Shown here: positions 17,920 to 27,393 of the stretch, piece by piece
How the letters are laid out: each line of letters begins with the position of its first letter
How positions within the stretch are numbered: position 1 is the first letter of the stretch
Assembly: GCF_004138125.1 (NCBI RefSeq)
Contig: NZ_RXHS01000011.1
Coordinates: 38,009-102,008 of the forward strand
Reading direction: 5' to 3'
DNA length: 64,000 nucleotides
From: Seramator thermalis
GTDB taxonomy: Bacteria > Bacteroidota > Bacteroidia > Bacteroidales > Dysgonomonadaceae
Made by a program: the position numbers and the translations under genes
The notes under the pieces: generated by a model
What the model saw: the letters and a program-made list of their open reading frames with translations, nothing else
Database searches by the model: none
What the model was told of the DNA's origin: nothing

Positions 17920-18459
17920 ATGAGGAAATATGTTTTTTTATTTTGATCCCTTTTTCTCAATCGATATTCGCTTCCATAAGGACTTACTCTTGTCCGGAAG
18001 AAATAAAGGCTTCCGATAGTTATACGTTGACAGTTGACGGTATTCCGGTGCATGTAATAGATAATCCTGTTCCTTGTTCATTTGCCGCTTTTGAGATGGA
18101 ACAGGCTGTTTCTGTTGAAATTGAGAGCAAAGTAACGGTTAAATGGGTAGATGTTCGTCCTTTGAGTGCCGGGATTAAACCGGTGATCAAAGAGGATAAA
18201 ATTTGTTTTACTATCACTGAACCAGGTAATTATAGTGTGGAGATCAACGGGAAGCTAAGTCATCCACTTTTTATTTTTCCAAGATCAGGGCTTCCGAAAG
18301 TATCTTTGAAACTTAAATGGGATTGGTACATTCACCGGGAGGCGTATTATGCCGGTATATGAGCCAATGACCAGTTAGAATACGGCGGTTCGTTTTTTCC
18401 ATGGCTGGGCTATGAAAACGGAAATCAGGCAACTTATAATGCCTATAAACATTTTTGAA
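17920..18459 (+). pseudogene. Decayed exported glycanase gene (frameshift, internal stop, probable internal deletion)
   Basis: An ATG at 17920 begins a signal peptide (MRKYVF...), but the frame ends at TGA within nine codons. A one-base shift in the T7 tract at 17932-17938 restores FILIPFSQSIFA, and a 139-codon frame then runs to a TGA at 18360. That frame encodes an N-terminal beta-sandwich (SYTLTVDGIPVHVIDN, VKWVDVRPLSAGIKP, FTITEPGNYSVEINGK, PLFIFP) of the type found before catalytic domains of pectinase/dextranase-like enzymes. Past the stop the same frame continues for 31 codons (LEYGGSFFPWLGYENG) to TGA at 18457-18459. A full catalytic domain is missing, so the gene seems internally deleted. 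The assignment of the lost enzyme family is open. Confidence 0.75.
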
Positions 18460-18516
18460 AAATATTCCGCAACGGATTGTAAATTCACATCAAGATTCTA
18501 AAATTTACGAGATATT

Positions 18517-20040
18517 ATGAACAAAATATTTTCCGCTCTTTCTTTGGGGCTTATGACGTCGACCGGCTTTGCGCAGCAAATCGCCAAACCGAATATCGTG
18601 TTTATTTACGCAGATGATTTGGGATTTGGCGATTTGTCCTGTTATGGTGCAACGAGAGTTCAAACCCCAAATGTTGATGGCTTGGCACGGGATGGCATCC
18701 GTTTCGTGAATGCTCATTCGGCTGCGGCTACCAGTACACCCTCGCGTTACGGACTATTGACCGGTGAATATCCGTGGCGACGCAACGGAACGGGGATTGC
18801 GGCCGGCGATGCGGCTTTGATTATCAACCCCGAACGATGCACCGTTCCCAAAATATTGAAAGAAGCCGGATATGCCACCGGAGCTGTAGGCAAATGGCAT
18901 TTGGGATTGGGCAGTGAAACGGGAAAACAAGACTGGAACGACAAGATAACGCCGGGCCCTAAAGAAATCGGTTTCGACTATTCCTATATTATGGCAGCAA
19001 CGGCAGATCGTGTACCTTGCGTTTTTGTAGAGAATCAACGGGTTGTCGGTCTCGATCCCCGAGACCCGATACAGGTGAGCTATACGAAGAATTTTCCGGG
19101 AGAACCTACGGGTAAGAATAATCCGGAGTTGCTGACAAAATTAAGGCCCAGTCATGGTCACGACATGAGCATCGTGAATGGTATTTCGCGTATCGGATAT
19201 ATGAAAGGAGGAAAATCGGCATTGTGGAAGGATGAAAATATTGCCGACAGCATAACAGCCCATGCCGTGAAGTTTATTGAGGCAAACAAAGATAACCCTT
19301 TCTTCCTTTATTTTGCCACAAACGATGTTCACGTGCCACGTTATCCGAATTCGCGATTTTGGGGGAAGACCGATATGGGGTTTCGTGGCGACGCCATTGT
19401 ACAGTTCGACTGGTCGGTTGGCGAAATCGTAAAAGCCTTGGAAAGTGCCGGGATTCGCGAAAACACGCTCATCATCATCACAAGCGATAATGGGCCTGTG
19501 GTAGATGACGGATATGCCGATCAGGCAGTGGAAAAACTGATGAACCATAAGCCGTGGGGGCCGTTTCGCGGAGGAAAATACAGCACATTTGAAGCAGGAA
19601 CACGAGTACCATTTATAGTAAATTGGCAAGGGAAAATCGCCTCCAAAAAGTCGGAAGCTCTTGTTTCGCAAATTGACCTATTGGCGACGTTGGCACGCTT
19701 GGCATGCGTGGATATTTCTGCAAAGGAAGTTGCGGACAGCCGGGATCAGCTCGATGCCTGGTTGGGGCATGACGAAAAGGGGCGTGATTATATCATTGGT
19801 TCTGCAGACGGTTTGACCATTCTCACCTGGCAATGGAAATATATAGAGCCGAACAATGGTGCAGCATATAATCCGTTAACCCATACAGAATTGGGGAATG
19901 ATTGGCATGACCAGCTTTACGATATGTTGCACGACCGCGGCGAATATGATAATGTTGCCACAGAAAATCCTCTGATTGTGCGTTTTCTGAAAGAAATTCT
20001 TCAGGAAGAAAAAAGCAAGGGTATCGGGTTGAGTTTATGA
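18517..20040 (+). CDS. Exported sulfatase of family S1, serine type
   Basis: This enzyme removes sulfate esters from glycans using a formylglycine made from Ser73 in the motif S-T-P-S-R (73-77). Because the residue is Ser and not Cys, maturation needs an anaerobic sulfatase-maturating enzyme (anSME), which is not in this window. A signal peptide ends near residue 19 (MTSTGFAQ). Calcium ligands Asp33-Asp34 lie in VFIYADDLGFGDL; other conserved segments are VGKWHLGLG, FFLYFATNDVHVPRYP, LIIITSDNGPVVDDG and WGPFRGGKYSTFEAGTRVPFI. Its 507 residues are normal for S1. DNA composition returns toward that of the core genes. It follows the pseudogene by 57 bases; the substrate is unknown, but its place next to GH5/GH9 genes suggests a decorated glycan. 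Confidence 0.92.
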   Translation: MNKIFSALSLGLMTSTGFAQQIAKPNIVFIYADDLGFGDLSCYGATRVQTPNVDGLARDGIRFVNAHSAAATSTPSRYGLLTGEYPWRRNGTGIAAGDAALIINPERCTVPKILKEAGYATGAVGKWHLGLGSETGKQDWNDKITPGPKEIGFDYSYIMAATADRVPCVFVENQRVVGLDPRDPIQVSYTKNFPGEPTGKNNPELLTKLRPSHGHDMSIVNGISRIGYMKGGKSALWKDENIADSITAHAVKFIEANKDNPFFLYFATNDVHVPRYPNSRFWGKTDMGFRGDAIVQFDWSVGEIVKALESAGIRENTLIIITSDNGPVVDDGYADQAVEKLMNHKPWGPFRGGKYSTFEAGTRVPFIVNWQGKIASKKSEALVSQIDLLATLARLACVDISAKEVADSRDQLDAWLGHDEKGRDYIIGSADGLTILTWQWKYIEPNNGAAYNPLTHTELGNDWHDQLYDMLHDRGEYDNVATENPLIVRFLKEILQEEKSKGIGLSL

Positions 20041-20079
20041 AAATATCATTCGATTTGCATTTGTTTTTTCTCAATCTTG

Positions 20080-21012
20080 TCATTCGAGTTTCACCTGATT
20101 TTTGTCGGCGAAATGCACGGTCATTTGCGGGAATGGGATATTAAGTCCATTGGCATTGAGTTGTTTATAAATCTCTTCCGTAAGGTCGAAATTGACTTCC
20201 CAATAATCGGACGATTTTACCCATACGCGTAGTACAAAATCTATGGAACTATCGTTCATCTTCGACATGCGTGCAAAGGGAGCGGGATCGTGAAGAATTT
20301 TCGGGTGTTGTGAAGCTGCATCCAAAAGAATTTTCTTTACCAATTCCACATCCGATCCATAATCGACACCGATTGGCAAATCAATGCGCCTATTTTCTTG
20401 GGTAGTGTAGTTGATAATGACTCCGGTAGAGAGTGGCCCGTTGGGTATATAAATAGTTTTGTTGTCGATCGTGGTAAGTGTAGTGTAAAGAATTCCCACT
20501 GTTTTAACAGTTCCTTCGGTGTTTTGTGCCTGGATGTAATCGCCTCCCTTAAACGGTTTATTGAAAAGCAGCATAACACCACCGGCAAAATTGGAGAGAT
20601 TGTCTTTCACCGCCAGACCAATGGCTAAACCTGCCGAACCAATAATGGCTGCCAGTGAAACGGTCTGAGATCCGACAATATTGATAATCAGAATGAAAAG
20701 GCCGATGAACAGCATCACGTTCGTGAGATTGAGCAGGAATCCTTTCAGCGCCGAGTCCATCGATCGTTTCGAAAAAATATTGTTCAGAAATTTATTAATC
20801 TTGCGGATAATCCATTTTCCGATAAAAAATAAAACGAAGATTATCAACAGTTTTCCGAGTAGATCTATACTGAACGTAAGAAACTGATCCAACAATTCGT
20901 GGAAGCGGCCTTGCTTAATAAGTTCGGCCGTAGAGACTGTTTTTTCATCCAAGTTTTCGATCATCTTTGTGCCGGTGGAATCAGGCTGAGCTGCAAATAA
21001 GTTGGTAGGCAT
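20080..21012 (-). CDS. MscS-family mechanosensitive ion channel
   Basis: This inner-membrane channel releases solutes on osmotic downshock. The ATG at 21012 gives 310 residues; a TTG at 21075 would run into the promoter region. Three transmembrane helices are visible: LLGKLLIIFVLFFIGKWII, FLLNLTNVMLFIGLFILIINIV and the pore helix SLAAIIGSAGLAIGLAVKDNLSNFAGG, whose Gly/Ala pattern is diagnostic. The cytoplasmic vestibule domain follows (NKPFKGGDYIQAQNTEGTVKTVGILYTTL, TIYIPNGPLSTGVIINYT). The short N-terminal region and a size near 300 match small MscS-type channels. It is transcribed divergently from the TPR gene and converges on the sulfatase gene. Confidence 0.93.
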   Translation of the reverse strand: MPTNLFAAQPDSTGTKMIENLDEKTVSTAELIKQGRFHELLDQFLTFSIDLLGKLLIIFVLFFIGKWIIRKINKFLNNIFSKRSMDSALKGFLLNLTNVMLFIGLFILIINIVGSQTVSLAAIIGSAGLAIGLAVKDNLSNFAGGVMLLFNKPFKGGDYIQAQNTEGTVKTVGILYTTLTTIDNKTIYIPNGPLSTGVIINYTTQENRRIDLPIGVDYGSDVELVKKILLDAASQHPKILHDPAPFARMSKMNDSSIDFVLRVWVKSSDYWEVNFDLTEEIYKQLNANGLNIPFPQMTVHFADKNQVKLE

Positions 21013-21039
21013 TATGATATATTTTATTGAAACTTCCGG

Positions 21040-21067
21040 CAAAAGTACAAAAAAACCATTAATTTTG
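21040..21067. promoter_or_regulatory. Overlapping divergent -7 elements for mscS and the TPR gene
   Basis: On the minus strand TACTTTTG (21047-21040) and on the plus strand TAATTTTG (21060-21067) both match TAnnTTTG. They face away from each other 12 bases apart and fit starts at 21012 and 21093. Upstream TTTG boxes at canonical spacing are not clear for either. Confidence 0.5.
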
Positions 21068-21092
21068 CCACTCAAGATTTATGGATGAATCG

Positions 21093-21920
21093 ATGAACAA
21101 ATTTTATACATTTCTGATTTTTCTTTTTTCTATAACTTTTGCTTCTACTGCTCAAACGTACGAACAATGGATAGGCAAGTCGGCAGATCACATCGAACGA
21201 AACCGTCTCGACAGTGCCGAATATTCACTTAAAAAAGCGATCGAAACAGATCCGTCAAACCCGAATAATACTTCGCTTCTGATGAGTTTGGGTGTAATTC
21301 AGCGTGAATCGGGACGTTACGAGGATGCATACATGACTTTCACTGCAGCCTTAACTAATTATCCCGATTCGAAACTTGTCCTTCACAACCGAGCCGCTCT
21401 TCTTTGCGACATGGAACGCTACGACGAAGCGATGAACGATTACAACGAAATACTCCGACTCGATCCTTCGGATGTGCAAGCTTATTATCGGCGTGGAATT
21501 CTTCATCTCGAGCAAAAACAACGGGATTTGGCCGAAGTCGATTTTCGGAAAGCTCAACAAATAGACCCTGACAACATGTATTCGCTTTTGAGCAAGGCCT
21601 TGATTTACAAGCTTGATGACAATTGGATAGAAGCCGAAAAAATGTATTCGAGACTGATAGACAACGGCGAAAATGTAACCTCGGTTTTTTATTTGAATCG
21701 TGCAGAGTGTTATGTAAATACCGACCAGATTTTTAAGGCATCGGCCGATTTAAAATCTGCCGAACCAGGCGAAAGGCAAAATCCCTATTTTTATTTTCTC
21801 AGAGGAAGAGTTCGTTTGGCTCAATACGATAAGCTGGCGGCAAAAGCCGATTTCGAGAAAGCAAAGCAGTTGGGCTATGATCCTGAAATAGCCGATGAAT
21901 GGATCAAGAAAGCCAAATAG
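21093..21920 (+). CDS. Exported TPR-repeat protein
   Basis: This is a protein-interaction scaffold of 275 residues (ATG at 21093; an ATG at 21081 adds four and would leave almost no leader after the -7 box). The signal peptide ends at about residue 20 (LFSITFASTAQT). At least five tetratricopeptide repeats follow, for example AEYSLKKAIETDPSNPNNT, GVIQRESGRYEDAYMTFTAAL, DEAMNDYNEILRLDPSDVQA and AYYRRGILHLEQKQRDLAEV. There is no catalytic domain. A role in envelope assembly or as a docking protein is typical, but nothing in the neighbourhood identifies a partner. Confidence 0.85.
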   Translation: MNKFYTFLIFLFSITFASTAQTYEQWIGKSADHIERNRLDSAEYSLKKAIETDPSNPNNTSLLMSLGVIQRESGRYEDAYMTFTAALTNYPDSKLVLHNRAALLCDMERYDEAMNDYNEILRLDPSDVQAYYRRGILHLEQKQRDLAEVDFRKAQQIDPDNMYSLLSKALIYKLDDNWIEAEKMYSRLIDNGENVTSVFYLNRAECYVNTDQIFKASADLKSAEPGERQNPYFYFLRGRVRLAQYDKLAAKADFEKAKQLGYDPEIADEWIKKAK

Positions 21921-21972
21921 AAAATCGAATGAAAAAGGCGTCGTAAAAACGAATTATGGCCTTCTTTGCTCT

Positions 21973-23514
21973 TTACCGTTTTTTCCAAAAAAGAGCTCCG
22001 AAAATGGACCGGGTGATCGTTCTCCCAATCTCGTTACTGATTTGACGTGTGGCGCTTTTCCCGACCTGATCCATCAAATCTCCCAGAAAACCCTGATCGG
22101 CTTTTCGTTGTCTTTCTTCTGCCCGTTTAGCTCTTTCGGCTTCGAGCAATGCTTTCTGAGCCTCTTTCTGTTGAAGGATCCGTTCTTTTTCTTCCTCGGC
22201 ACGGTTACGTTCTTCCTCTAACAATTCCTGTTTACGGGAGAGAATTTCATAAGCCGATTCCCGATCGATCGATTTTTCATACACACCAAAAATGAAAGAA
22301 CTTTTAATCAACTGATCACGTTCCGCAACAGTGAGAGGCCCAATTTGGGCTTGTGGTGGCAAAACATATGCACGTTGAACCATTTGAGGAGCTCCTTTTT
22401 CGTCAAGAAAAGAAATCAATGCTTCGCCGGTATTTAATTGCGTAATAACCTCTTCGGTATTAAATTTTGGATTAGGTCGAAATGTATTGGCAGCCACTTT
22501 CACCGCTTTCTGATCGTTGGGAGTATAAGAGCGAAGGGCATGTTGAACACGATTGCCAAGTTGCCCGAGAATATTTTCGGGAACATCGGAGGAATTTTGT
22601 GTGCAAAAATATACTCCAACGCCTTTCGAACGAACCAGACGAACAATTTGTTCCACTTTTTCCAGCAAGGGTTTTGGCATATCGTTGAAGAGTAGATGGG
22701 CTTCGTCGAAAAAGAACACAAGTTTCGGTTTGTCCACATCGCCAACTTCGGGTAGCGATTCATACAAATCATCAAGGAGCCAAAGCAGGAATGTAGTGTA
22801 AACGCGAGGTGAATTGATAAGCTTGTCAGCTGCGAGAATATTGATCACGCCCTTTCCTTGATCGGTTTGAATGAAATCGGTGATTTCGAATGCAGGTTCG
22901 CCGAAAAAATTGTCGCCACCCTGGCTTTCGAGCTGCATCAAACTTCGCTGAATGGCGCCGATGCTTGCAGGAGAAATATTTCCATATTGTGTGGTAAACC
23001 GAGCTCGGTTGTCGCCTATAAATTGCAACATTTTCTGCAAATCCTTCAAATCGATGAGTAGAAGGTTATTGTCGTCGGCAATTTTAAATGCGAGTGCGAG
23101 CACAGCGCTCTGAATATCATTAAGATTGAGTAGTCGTTCCAGCAGAATGGGTCCCATTTCGGAGACTGTCGTGCGGATGGGATGTCCTTGTTCGCCGAAT
23201 ACATCCCAAAAAGTTACAGGAAAAGCCTTGTACTCAAATCCCAAATCTTTGAGCCCGTATTCTTCAACACGTTTGTTGACACTTTCCTTGTTGCCTCCCG
23301 ATTTGGCTACTCCCGAAAAATCCCCTTTCATGTCGGCGGCAAAAACGGGCACTCCCATTTCGCTAAAAGTTTCTGAAAGTGTTTGTAACGTAACGGTTTT
23401 TCCCGTACCTGTAGCTCCCGTTATCAACCCATGACGGTTTGCCATTTTAGGAATGATGCAAATATCAGCTTCCTCGTTTTTGGCAATAAGCGCTCTGTGA
23501 GATTGGTCGAACAT
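21973..23514 (-). CDS. HerA-like/DUF853 P-loop ATPase
   Basis: This is a cytoplasmic ATPase of the HerA/FtsK superfamily, 513 residues. Walker A is GATGTGKT (33-40), preceded by [14 protein letters not shown]; the Walker B segment is [15 protein letters not shown] (about 265-279), with an arginine-finger/sensor region [28 protein letters not shown]. Residues after about 420 form a highly charged coiled coil ([29 protein letters not shown] family of repeats, about 430-475), then a basic tail. The DUF853 group is widespread, and its cellular role is not settled; DNA translocation is inferred from homology. It stands alone between the TPR gene and a divergent hypothetical gene. Confidence 0.88.
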   Translation of the reverse strand: MFDQSHRALIAKNEEADICIIPKMANRHGLITGATGTGKTVTLQTLSETFSEMGVPVFAADMKGDFSGVAKSGGNKESVNKRVEEYGLKDLGFEYKAFPVTFWDVFGEQGHPIRTTVSEMGPILLERLLNLNDIQSAVLALAFKIADDNNLLLIDLKDLQKMLQFIGDNRARFTTQYGNISPASIGAIQRSLMQLESQGGDNFFGEPAFEITDFIQTDQGKGVINILAADKLINSPRVYTTFLLWLLDDLYESLPEVGDVDKPKLVFFFDEAHLLFNDMPKPLLEKVEQIVRLVRSKGVGVYFCTQNSSDVPENILGQLGNRVQHALRSYTPNDQKAVKVAANTFRPNPKFNTEEVITQLNTGEALISFLDEKGAPQMVQRAYVLPPQAQIGPLTVAERDQLIKSSFIFGVYEKSIDRESAYEILSRKQELLEEERNRAEEEKERILQQKEAQKALLEAERAKRAEERQRKADQGFLGDLMDQVGKSATRQISNEIGRTITRSIFGALFWKKR

Positions 23515-23656
23515 AAAATCAGTTATTGGATAGTTTGTTGTTTATATATGCAAAGAAAAACATATTTATGGATTAAACAAAAAAATAAGTTTTGATATGC
23601 AATGAAAATCGTCTAACTTTATGGCGTAAAACATGTAACATCAAATTAATCATACT

Positions 23657-24316
23657 ATGAGATGCTCATCTTTCTTCGGACTTTGTTTTTTTTCTGTTGC
23701 ATTGGCAATGGCACCTTCAGTGAGCGCGATAGAAATATCGCATTATCTTTTTCCGGAGTTTAAGGAAGGATCGATTTTGATGAAAAATGGTGTGGTAACT
23801 AAAGCTCTTCTCAATTATAACGCTGCGACCGAAGAGATGGTGTTTATGCAAAACGACAAAGTTTTGGCACTTGCCGATGTTACGTTGATTCAGATCGACA
23901 CGGTGTATATCGAAGACAGAAAATTTGTGTATCGTGACCGAAAAATTCTGGAAGTGTTATGCAGTTCACCCTATATTTTAATGGCACATTACAAATGTCG
24001 CGTCATCCCTCCCGGGAAACCGGCCGGTTATGGTGGCACTTCGCAGACTTCTGCATCCGACTCCTACTCCGGTTGGTCGCAGGGTGGAAAAATGTATGAG
24101 CTGCAATTGCCTGACGATTTTAAAGTCGTTCCTTATACGGTTTACAAACTGCAGAAGGGCTCAGAAATCAAAAACTTTACTTCGATGGGGCAATTCGGAA
24201 AGTATTACAAAAAAAAGAATAATCTTTTTCAGGATTATGTTCAGCAACACAAACCCGATTTCAACAATCAGTTGGCAATTGCCCAACTTGTGGCATATAT
24301 GGAAACAAACGAATAA
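23657..24316 (+). CDS. Exported hypothetical protein
   Basis: I do not recognise this 219-residue protein. A signal peptide is clear at residues 1-24 (FFSVALAMAPSVSA). The mature part starts with a beta-rich region (FKEGSILMKNGVVTKALLNYN, EEMVFMQNDKVLALADVTLIQIDTVYI) resembling small envelope domains that hold one short motif per strand. A Gly/Ser-rich linker (PAGYGGTSQTSASDSYSG) follows, then a C-terminal helical region rich in Lys and aromatic residues. The alpha-fucosidase gene follows 25 bases downstream, so the two may be co-transcribed, but no joint function is evident. Confidence 0.7.
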   Translation: MRCSSFFGLCFFSVALAMAPSVSAIEISHYLFPEFKEGSILMKNGVVTKALLNYNAATEEMVFMQNDKVLALADVTLIQIDTVYIEDRKFVYRDRKILEVLCSSPYILMAHYKCRVIPPGKPAGYGGTSQTSASDSYSGWSQGGKMYELQLPDDFKVVPYTVYKLQKGSEIKNFTSMGQFGKYYKKKNNLFQDYVQQHKPDFNNQLAIAQLVAYMETNE

Positions 24317-24341
24317 TCTACAAAATTAAATTCAAACATCA

Positions 24342-25649
24342 ATGAAACACGTTTATTGCTTTCTCTTTGCACTTTTCTTCATCGCAACGGGCGCAACCGC
24401 ACAGCAGGGCTACACTCCTTCGCCGGAAAATCTCAAAAACCGCCGGGAATTTCAGGATATGAAATTCGGAGTATTCATCCATTGGGGCATATACAGTATG
24501 ATGGCCGACGGCGAGTGGATCATGAACAACAAAAACATCCACTACAAAGAATACGCCAAGTTGGCCGAAGGCTTTTATCCTTCGAAATTCGATGCAGCCA
24601 AATGGGTGTCGGATGTAAAAGCGGCAGGTGCAAAATATATTTGCATCACATCGCGACATCACGACGGATTTTCGATGTTTGGGACCCGGCAGTCGTCTTA
24701 CAACATTGTCGATGCCACCCCTTTCAAACGCGATGTCATCAAAGAGCTTGCCAACGAATGCCACAAACAGGGCATCAAACTCCATTTTTATTATTCGTTG
24801 CTCGATTGGAGTCGTCCCGACTATTATCCCTTGGGAAGAACCGGACGAAATGTGGGTCGCGCAGAGCATGGCAATTGGGATACCTATCATCAGTTTATGC
24901 TTAATCAATTGACAGAATTGCTAACCAACTATGGCGAGATAGGCGCTATTTGGTTTGACGGGCAATGGGATCAAGACCAAAATCCCGATTTCGACTGGCG
25001 ACTGCAAGAAATCTATGCTCATATTCATCGCCTGCAACCCGGTTGTCTCGTTATCAACAACCATCATTTAGCTCCGATAGAAGGTGAGGATGCCCAGACG
25101 TTCGAAAAAGACCTTCCCGGACAAAATACCACCGGCTTTTCGGCCGATGCCCAGATCGGCCAACTCCCCTTGGAAACCTGTGAAACCATGAACAATTCGT
25201 GGGGATACAACATTACCGACTTGAAATATAAATCGGAAAAAGAGCTAATTCATTACTTGGTAAAAACAGCAGGAAACAATGCCAATTTGTTGCTGAACGT
25301 CGGACCTCGCCCAAATGGCGAATTTCCCGATATTGCCGTTCAGCGTTATTTGGCGATGGGTGAATGGCTCAAGAAATATGGCGAAACCATTTATGGTACG
25401 CGTGGTGGATTTATCGCTCCTCGCGACTGGGGCGTTACGACTCAGAGAGACAACAAACTTTATGTGCATATCCTCAATCTGAAAGATGATGCTCTCTATT
25501 TGCCCATGGAAGGTAAAAAAGTTCGTTCGGCCAAAGTATTTATCGATCAGAAACCCTTGAAATTTACGGAAGTTCCGGGAGGAGTGGTCGTAAAGTTCGA
25601 TCGAATTCCTGACGACGTGGATTATGTGGTAGAGTTGGAGATTAAGTAA
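24342..25649 (+). CDS. Alpha-L-fucosidase, glycoside hydrolase family 29
   Basis: This exported retaining fucosidase releases fucose from glycans. It has 435 residues, with a signal peptide ending at about residue 20 (IATGATAQQG). The GH29 barrel shows DMKFGVFIHWGIYSM (38-53), EYAKLAEGFYPSKFDAAKWV, the substrate-binding SRHHDGFSMF (104-113), and the nucleophile Asp206 in GAIWFDGQWD. ETMNNSWGYN and LLLNVGPRPNGEFP follow, then a short C-terminal beta domain. The compact size and ending fit single-domain GH29 enzymes. It is not next to a susCD pair, so it may act on host or plant glycans handled elsewhere. A strong terminator closes the gene. Confidence 0.94.
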   Translation: MKHVYCFLFALFFIATGATAQQGYTPSPENLKNRREFQDMKFGVFIHWGIYSMMADGEWIMNNKNIHYKEYAKLAEGFYPSKFDAAKWVSDVKAAGAKYICITSRHHDGFSMFGTRQSSYNIVDATPFKRDVIKELANECHKQGIKLHFYYSLLDWSRPDYYPLGRTGRNVGRAEHGNWDTYHQFMLNQLTELLTNYGEIGAIWFDGQWDQDQNPDFDWRLQEIYAHIHRLQPGCLVINNHHLAPIEGEDAQTFEKDLPGQNTTGFSADAQIGQLPLETCETMNNSWGYNITDLKYKSEKELIHYLVKTAGNNANLLLNVGPRPNGEFPDIAVQRYLAMGEWLKKYGETIYGTRGGFIAPRDWGVTTQRDNKLYVHILNLKDDALYLPMEGKKVRSAKVFIDQKPLKFTEVPGGVVVKFDRIPDDVDYVVELEIK

Positions 25650-25672
25650 TAGGAAAGGTGAAAAAAAAGAAG

Positions 25673-25710
25673 AGCGTTCTTCTCAACGGAATGAGGTGAA
25701 GAACGCTTTT
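25673..25710. terminator. Bidirectional terminator between the fucosidase and proS
   Basis: AGCGTTCTTC (25673-25682) pairs with GAAGAACGCT (25698-25707) over a 15-base loop. TTTT follows on the plus strand and an A-rich tract precedes it, so it can serve the convergent proS as well. Confidence 0.85.
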
Positions 25711-25771
25711 CTACTATTATTGTTCTCTCTATAGATGATAAACAGAATTTCAGATTATTAATTTCGGGTGA

Positions 25772-27253
25772 TCAGTAAGCGCGTGCGATAATCACGCGCT
25801 GAGCAGATGGTTTACCGGTTACCATGCACTTGCCGGGAGTTTTATCGCCCTCGAGTGGAATGCAGCGAATGGTCGCTTTTGTTTCTTCTTTGATCAGCGC
25901 CTCTGTTTCGGCTGTTCCGTCCCAATGACAAAGCAAAAAACCGCCTTTTTCGATTTCTTCCTTGAATTCGTCATACGAATTCACTTCACGCATTTGAGAT
26001 GCTCTGAAATCGAAAGCTTTTTGGTAGATATTCTGTTGAATATCGTCGAGCAACTGTTTCACATGAAATTCAATTCCTTCGGATGAAACGGTTTCTTTGG
26101 TCAATGTATCGCGACGAGCCACTTCGATCGTGTTGTTCTCGAGATCGCGCGCACCAATGGCCAAGCGTACGGGCACACCTTTCAGTTCGTACTCCGAAAA
26201 CTTCCACCCCGGTTTTTTGTTGTCATTGTTATCGTATTTCACACTGATGCCTAACGATTTCAGTTTTTCGACGATCGTAGCCGCTTTTTCGTTTATTTGG
26301 TTAAGCTGTTCTTCATTTTTGTAAATAGGAACGATGACAACCTGATGAGGCGCAAGTTTGGGCGGAAGTACCAATCCGTTATCATCGCTATGGGACATGA
26401 TGAGTGCACCCATCAATCGGGTGGAAACCCCCCAAGACGTAGCCCAAACATAATCGCGATTGCCAAGTTGATCCGTGAATTGAACATCGAATGCTTTGGC
26501 AAAATTTTGTCCGAGAAAATGCGAAGTACCTGACTGCAATGCTTTTCCGTCCTGCATCAATGCTTCGATGGTGTAGGTGTTGAGAGCGCCGGCGAAGCGT
26601 TCCGATTCCGATTTCACACCCTTAACCACCGGCATGGCCATATATTTTTCGGCAAATTCGGCATACACATTTAGCATACGCTCGGCTTCTTCGATAGCTT
26701 CTTCTTTGGTGGCATGAGCCGTATGTCCTTCCTGCCAAAGAAATTCGGTAGTACGGAGGAAAAGGCGCGTACGCATTTCCCAGCGAACCACATTAGCCCA
26801 TTGGTTGATAAGCAAAGGAAGATCGCGATACGATTGAATCCAATTCTTGTAGGTGCTCCAGATAATGGTTTCGGAAGTAGGACGAACCACAAGTTCTTCT
26901 TCGAGTTTGGCTTCGGGATCTACAATTATGCCACTGCCGTCGGGTGCATTTTTCAGACGATAATGAGTAACCACGGCACATTCTTTAGCAAAACCTTCCA
27001 CATGTTCGGCTTCGCGACTCAAATACGATTTTGGAATAAAAAGAGGAAAATAGGCATTAACATGTCCGGTTTCCTTAAACATATCGTCGAGCTGTCGTTG
27101 CATTTTTTCCCAAATTGCATAACCGTAAGGTTTGATGACCATACAGCCACGTACGGCTGAGTTTTCGGCCAATTCTGCTTTTGTAACCAAATCGATATAC
27201 CATTGCGAATAATCTTTGCTGCGTGGTGTCAGTTCCTTCAATTCCTTTGCCAT
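25772..27253 (-). CDS. proS: Prolyl-tRNA synthetase, archaeal/eukaryal type
   Basis: This class II synthetase charges tRNA-Pro. Its 493 residues lack the bacterial insertion domain and carry the C-terminal zinc-type extension ending in Tyr (RVIIARAY), as in archaeal/eukaryal ProRS. Visible segments are FSQWYID-like start ([19 protein letters not shown]), [17 protein letters not shown], motif 2 ([26 protein letters not shown]), motif 3 ([26 protein letters not shown]) and the anticodon-binding domain with [21 protein letters not shown] box (27301-27294) lies 41 bases before the start on the minus strand. This ProRS type is common in Bacteroidota, so transfer within the window is not implied. 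Confidence 0.96.
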   Translation of the reverse strand: MAKELKELTPRSKDYSQWYIDLVTKAELAENSAVRGCMVIKPYGYAIWEKMQRQLDDMFKETGHVNAYFPLFIPKSYLSREAEHVEGFAKECAVVTHYRLKNAPDGSGIIVDPEAKLEEELVVRPTSETIIWSTYKNWIQSYRDLPLLINQWANVVRWEMRTRLFLRTTEFLWQEGHTAHATKEEAIEEAERMLNVYAEFAEKYMAMPVVKGVKSESERFAGALNTYTIEALMQDGKALQSGTSHFLGQNFAKAFDVQFTDQLGNRDYVWATSWGVSTRLMGALIMSHSDDNGLVLPPKLAPHQVVIVPIYKNEEQLNQINEKAATIVEKLKSLGISVKYDNNDNKKPGWKFSEYELKGVPVRLAIGARDLENNTIEVARRDTLTKETVSSEGIEFHVKQLLDDIQQNIYQKAFDFRASQMREVNSYDEFKEEIEKGGFLLCHWDGTAETEALIKEETKATIRCIPLEGDKTPGKCMVTGKPSAQRVIIARAY

Positions 27254-27342
27254 AATCTTTCAGAAGTTGTAAAGTTGTTTCATTTTGAGAGTGCAAAGAT
27301 AAAAAATATTTCCTTACCCATTTTCGAAGTTTGACTATCGAA

Positions 27343-27375
27343 TTGAACTATTAATGCGTGAAATCACTATTTTTG
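27343..27375 (+). promoter_or_regulatory. Promoter of the acyl-ACP thioesterase gene
   Basis: The -7 box TATTTTTG (27368-27375) with TTG at 27343-27345, 22 bases apart, lies 18 bases before the ATG at 27394. Confidence 0.55.
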
Positions 27376-27393
27376 TAGCTCAATTAACAAATT

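Noticed and set aside
10888..20040. Phage or defence system in the accessory region
   Set aside because: All intact genes are glycan-active enzymes, epimerase or sulfatase; nothing resembled defence or phage proteins.
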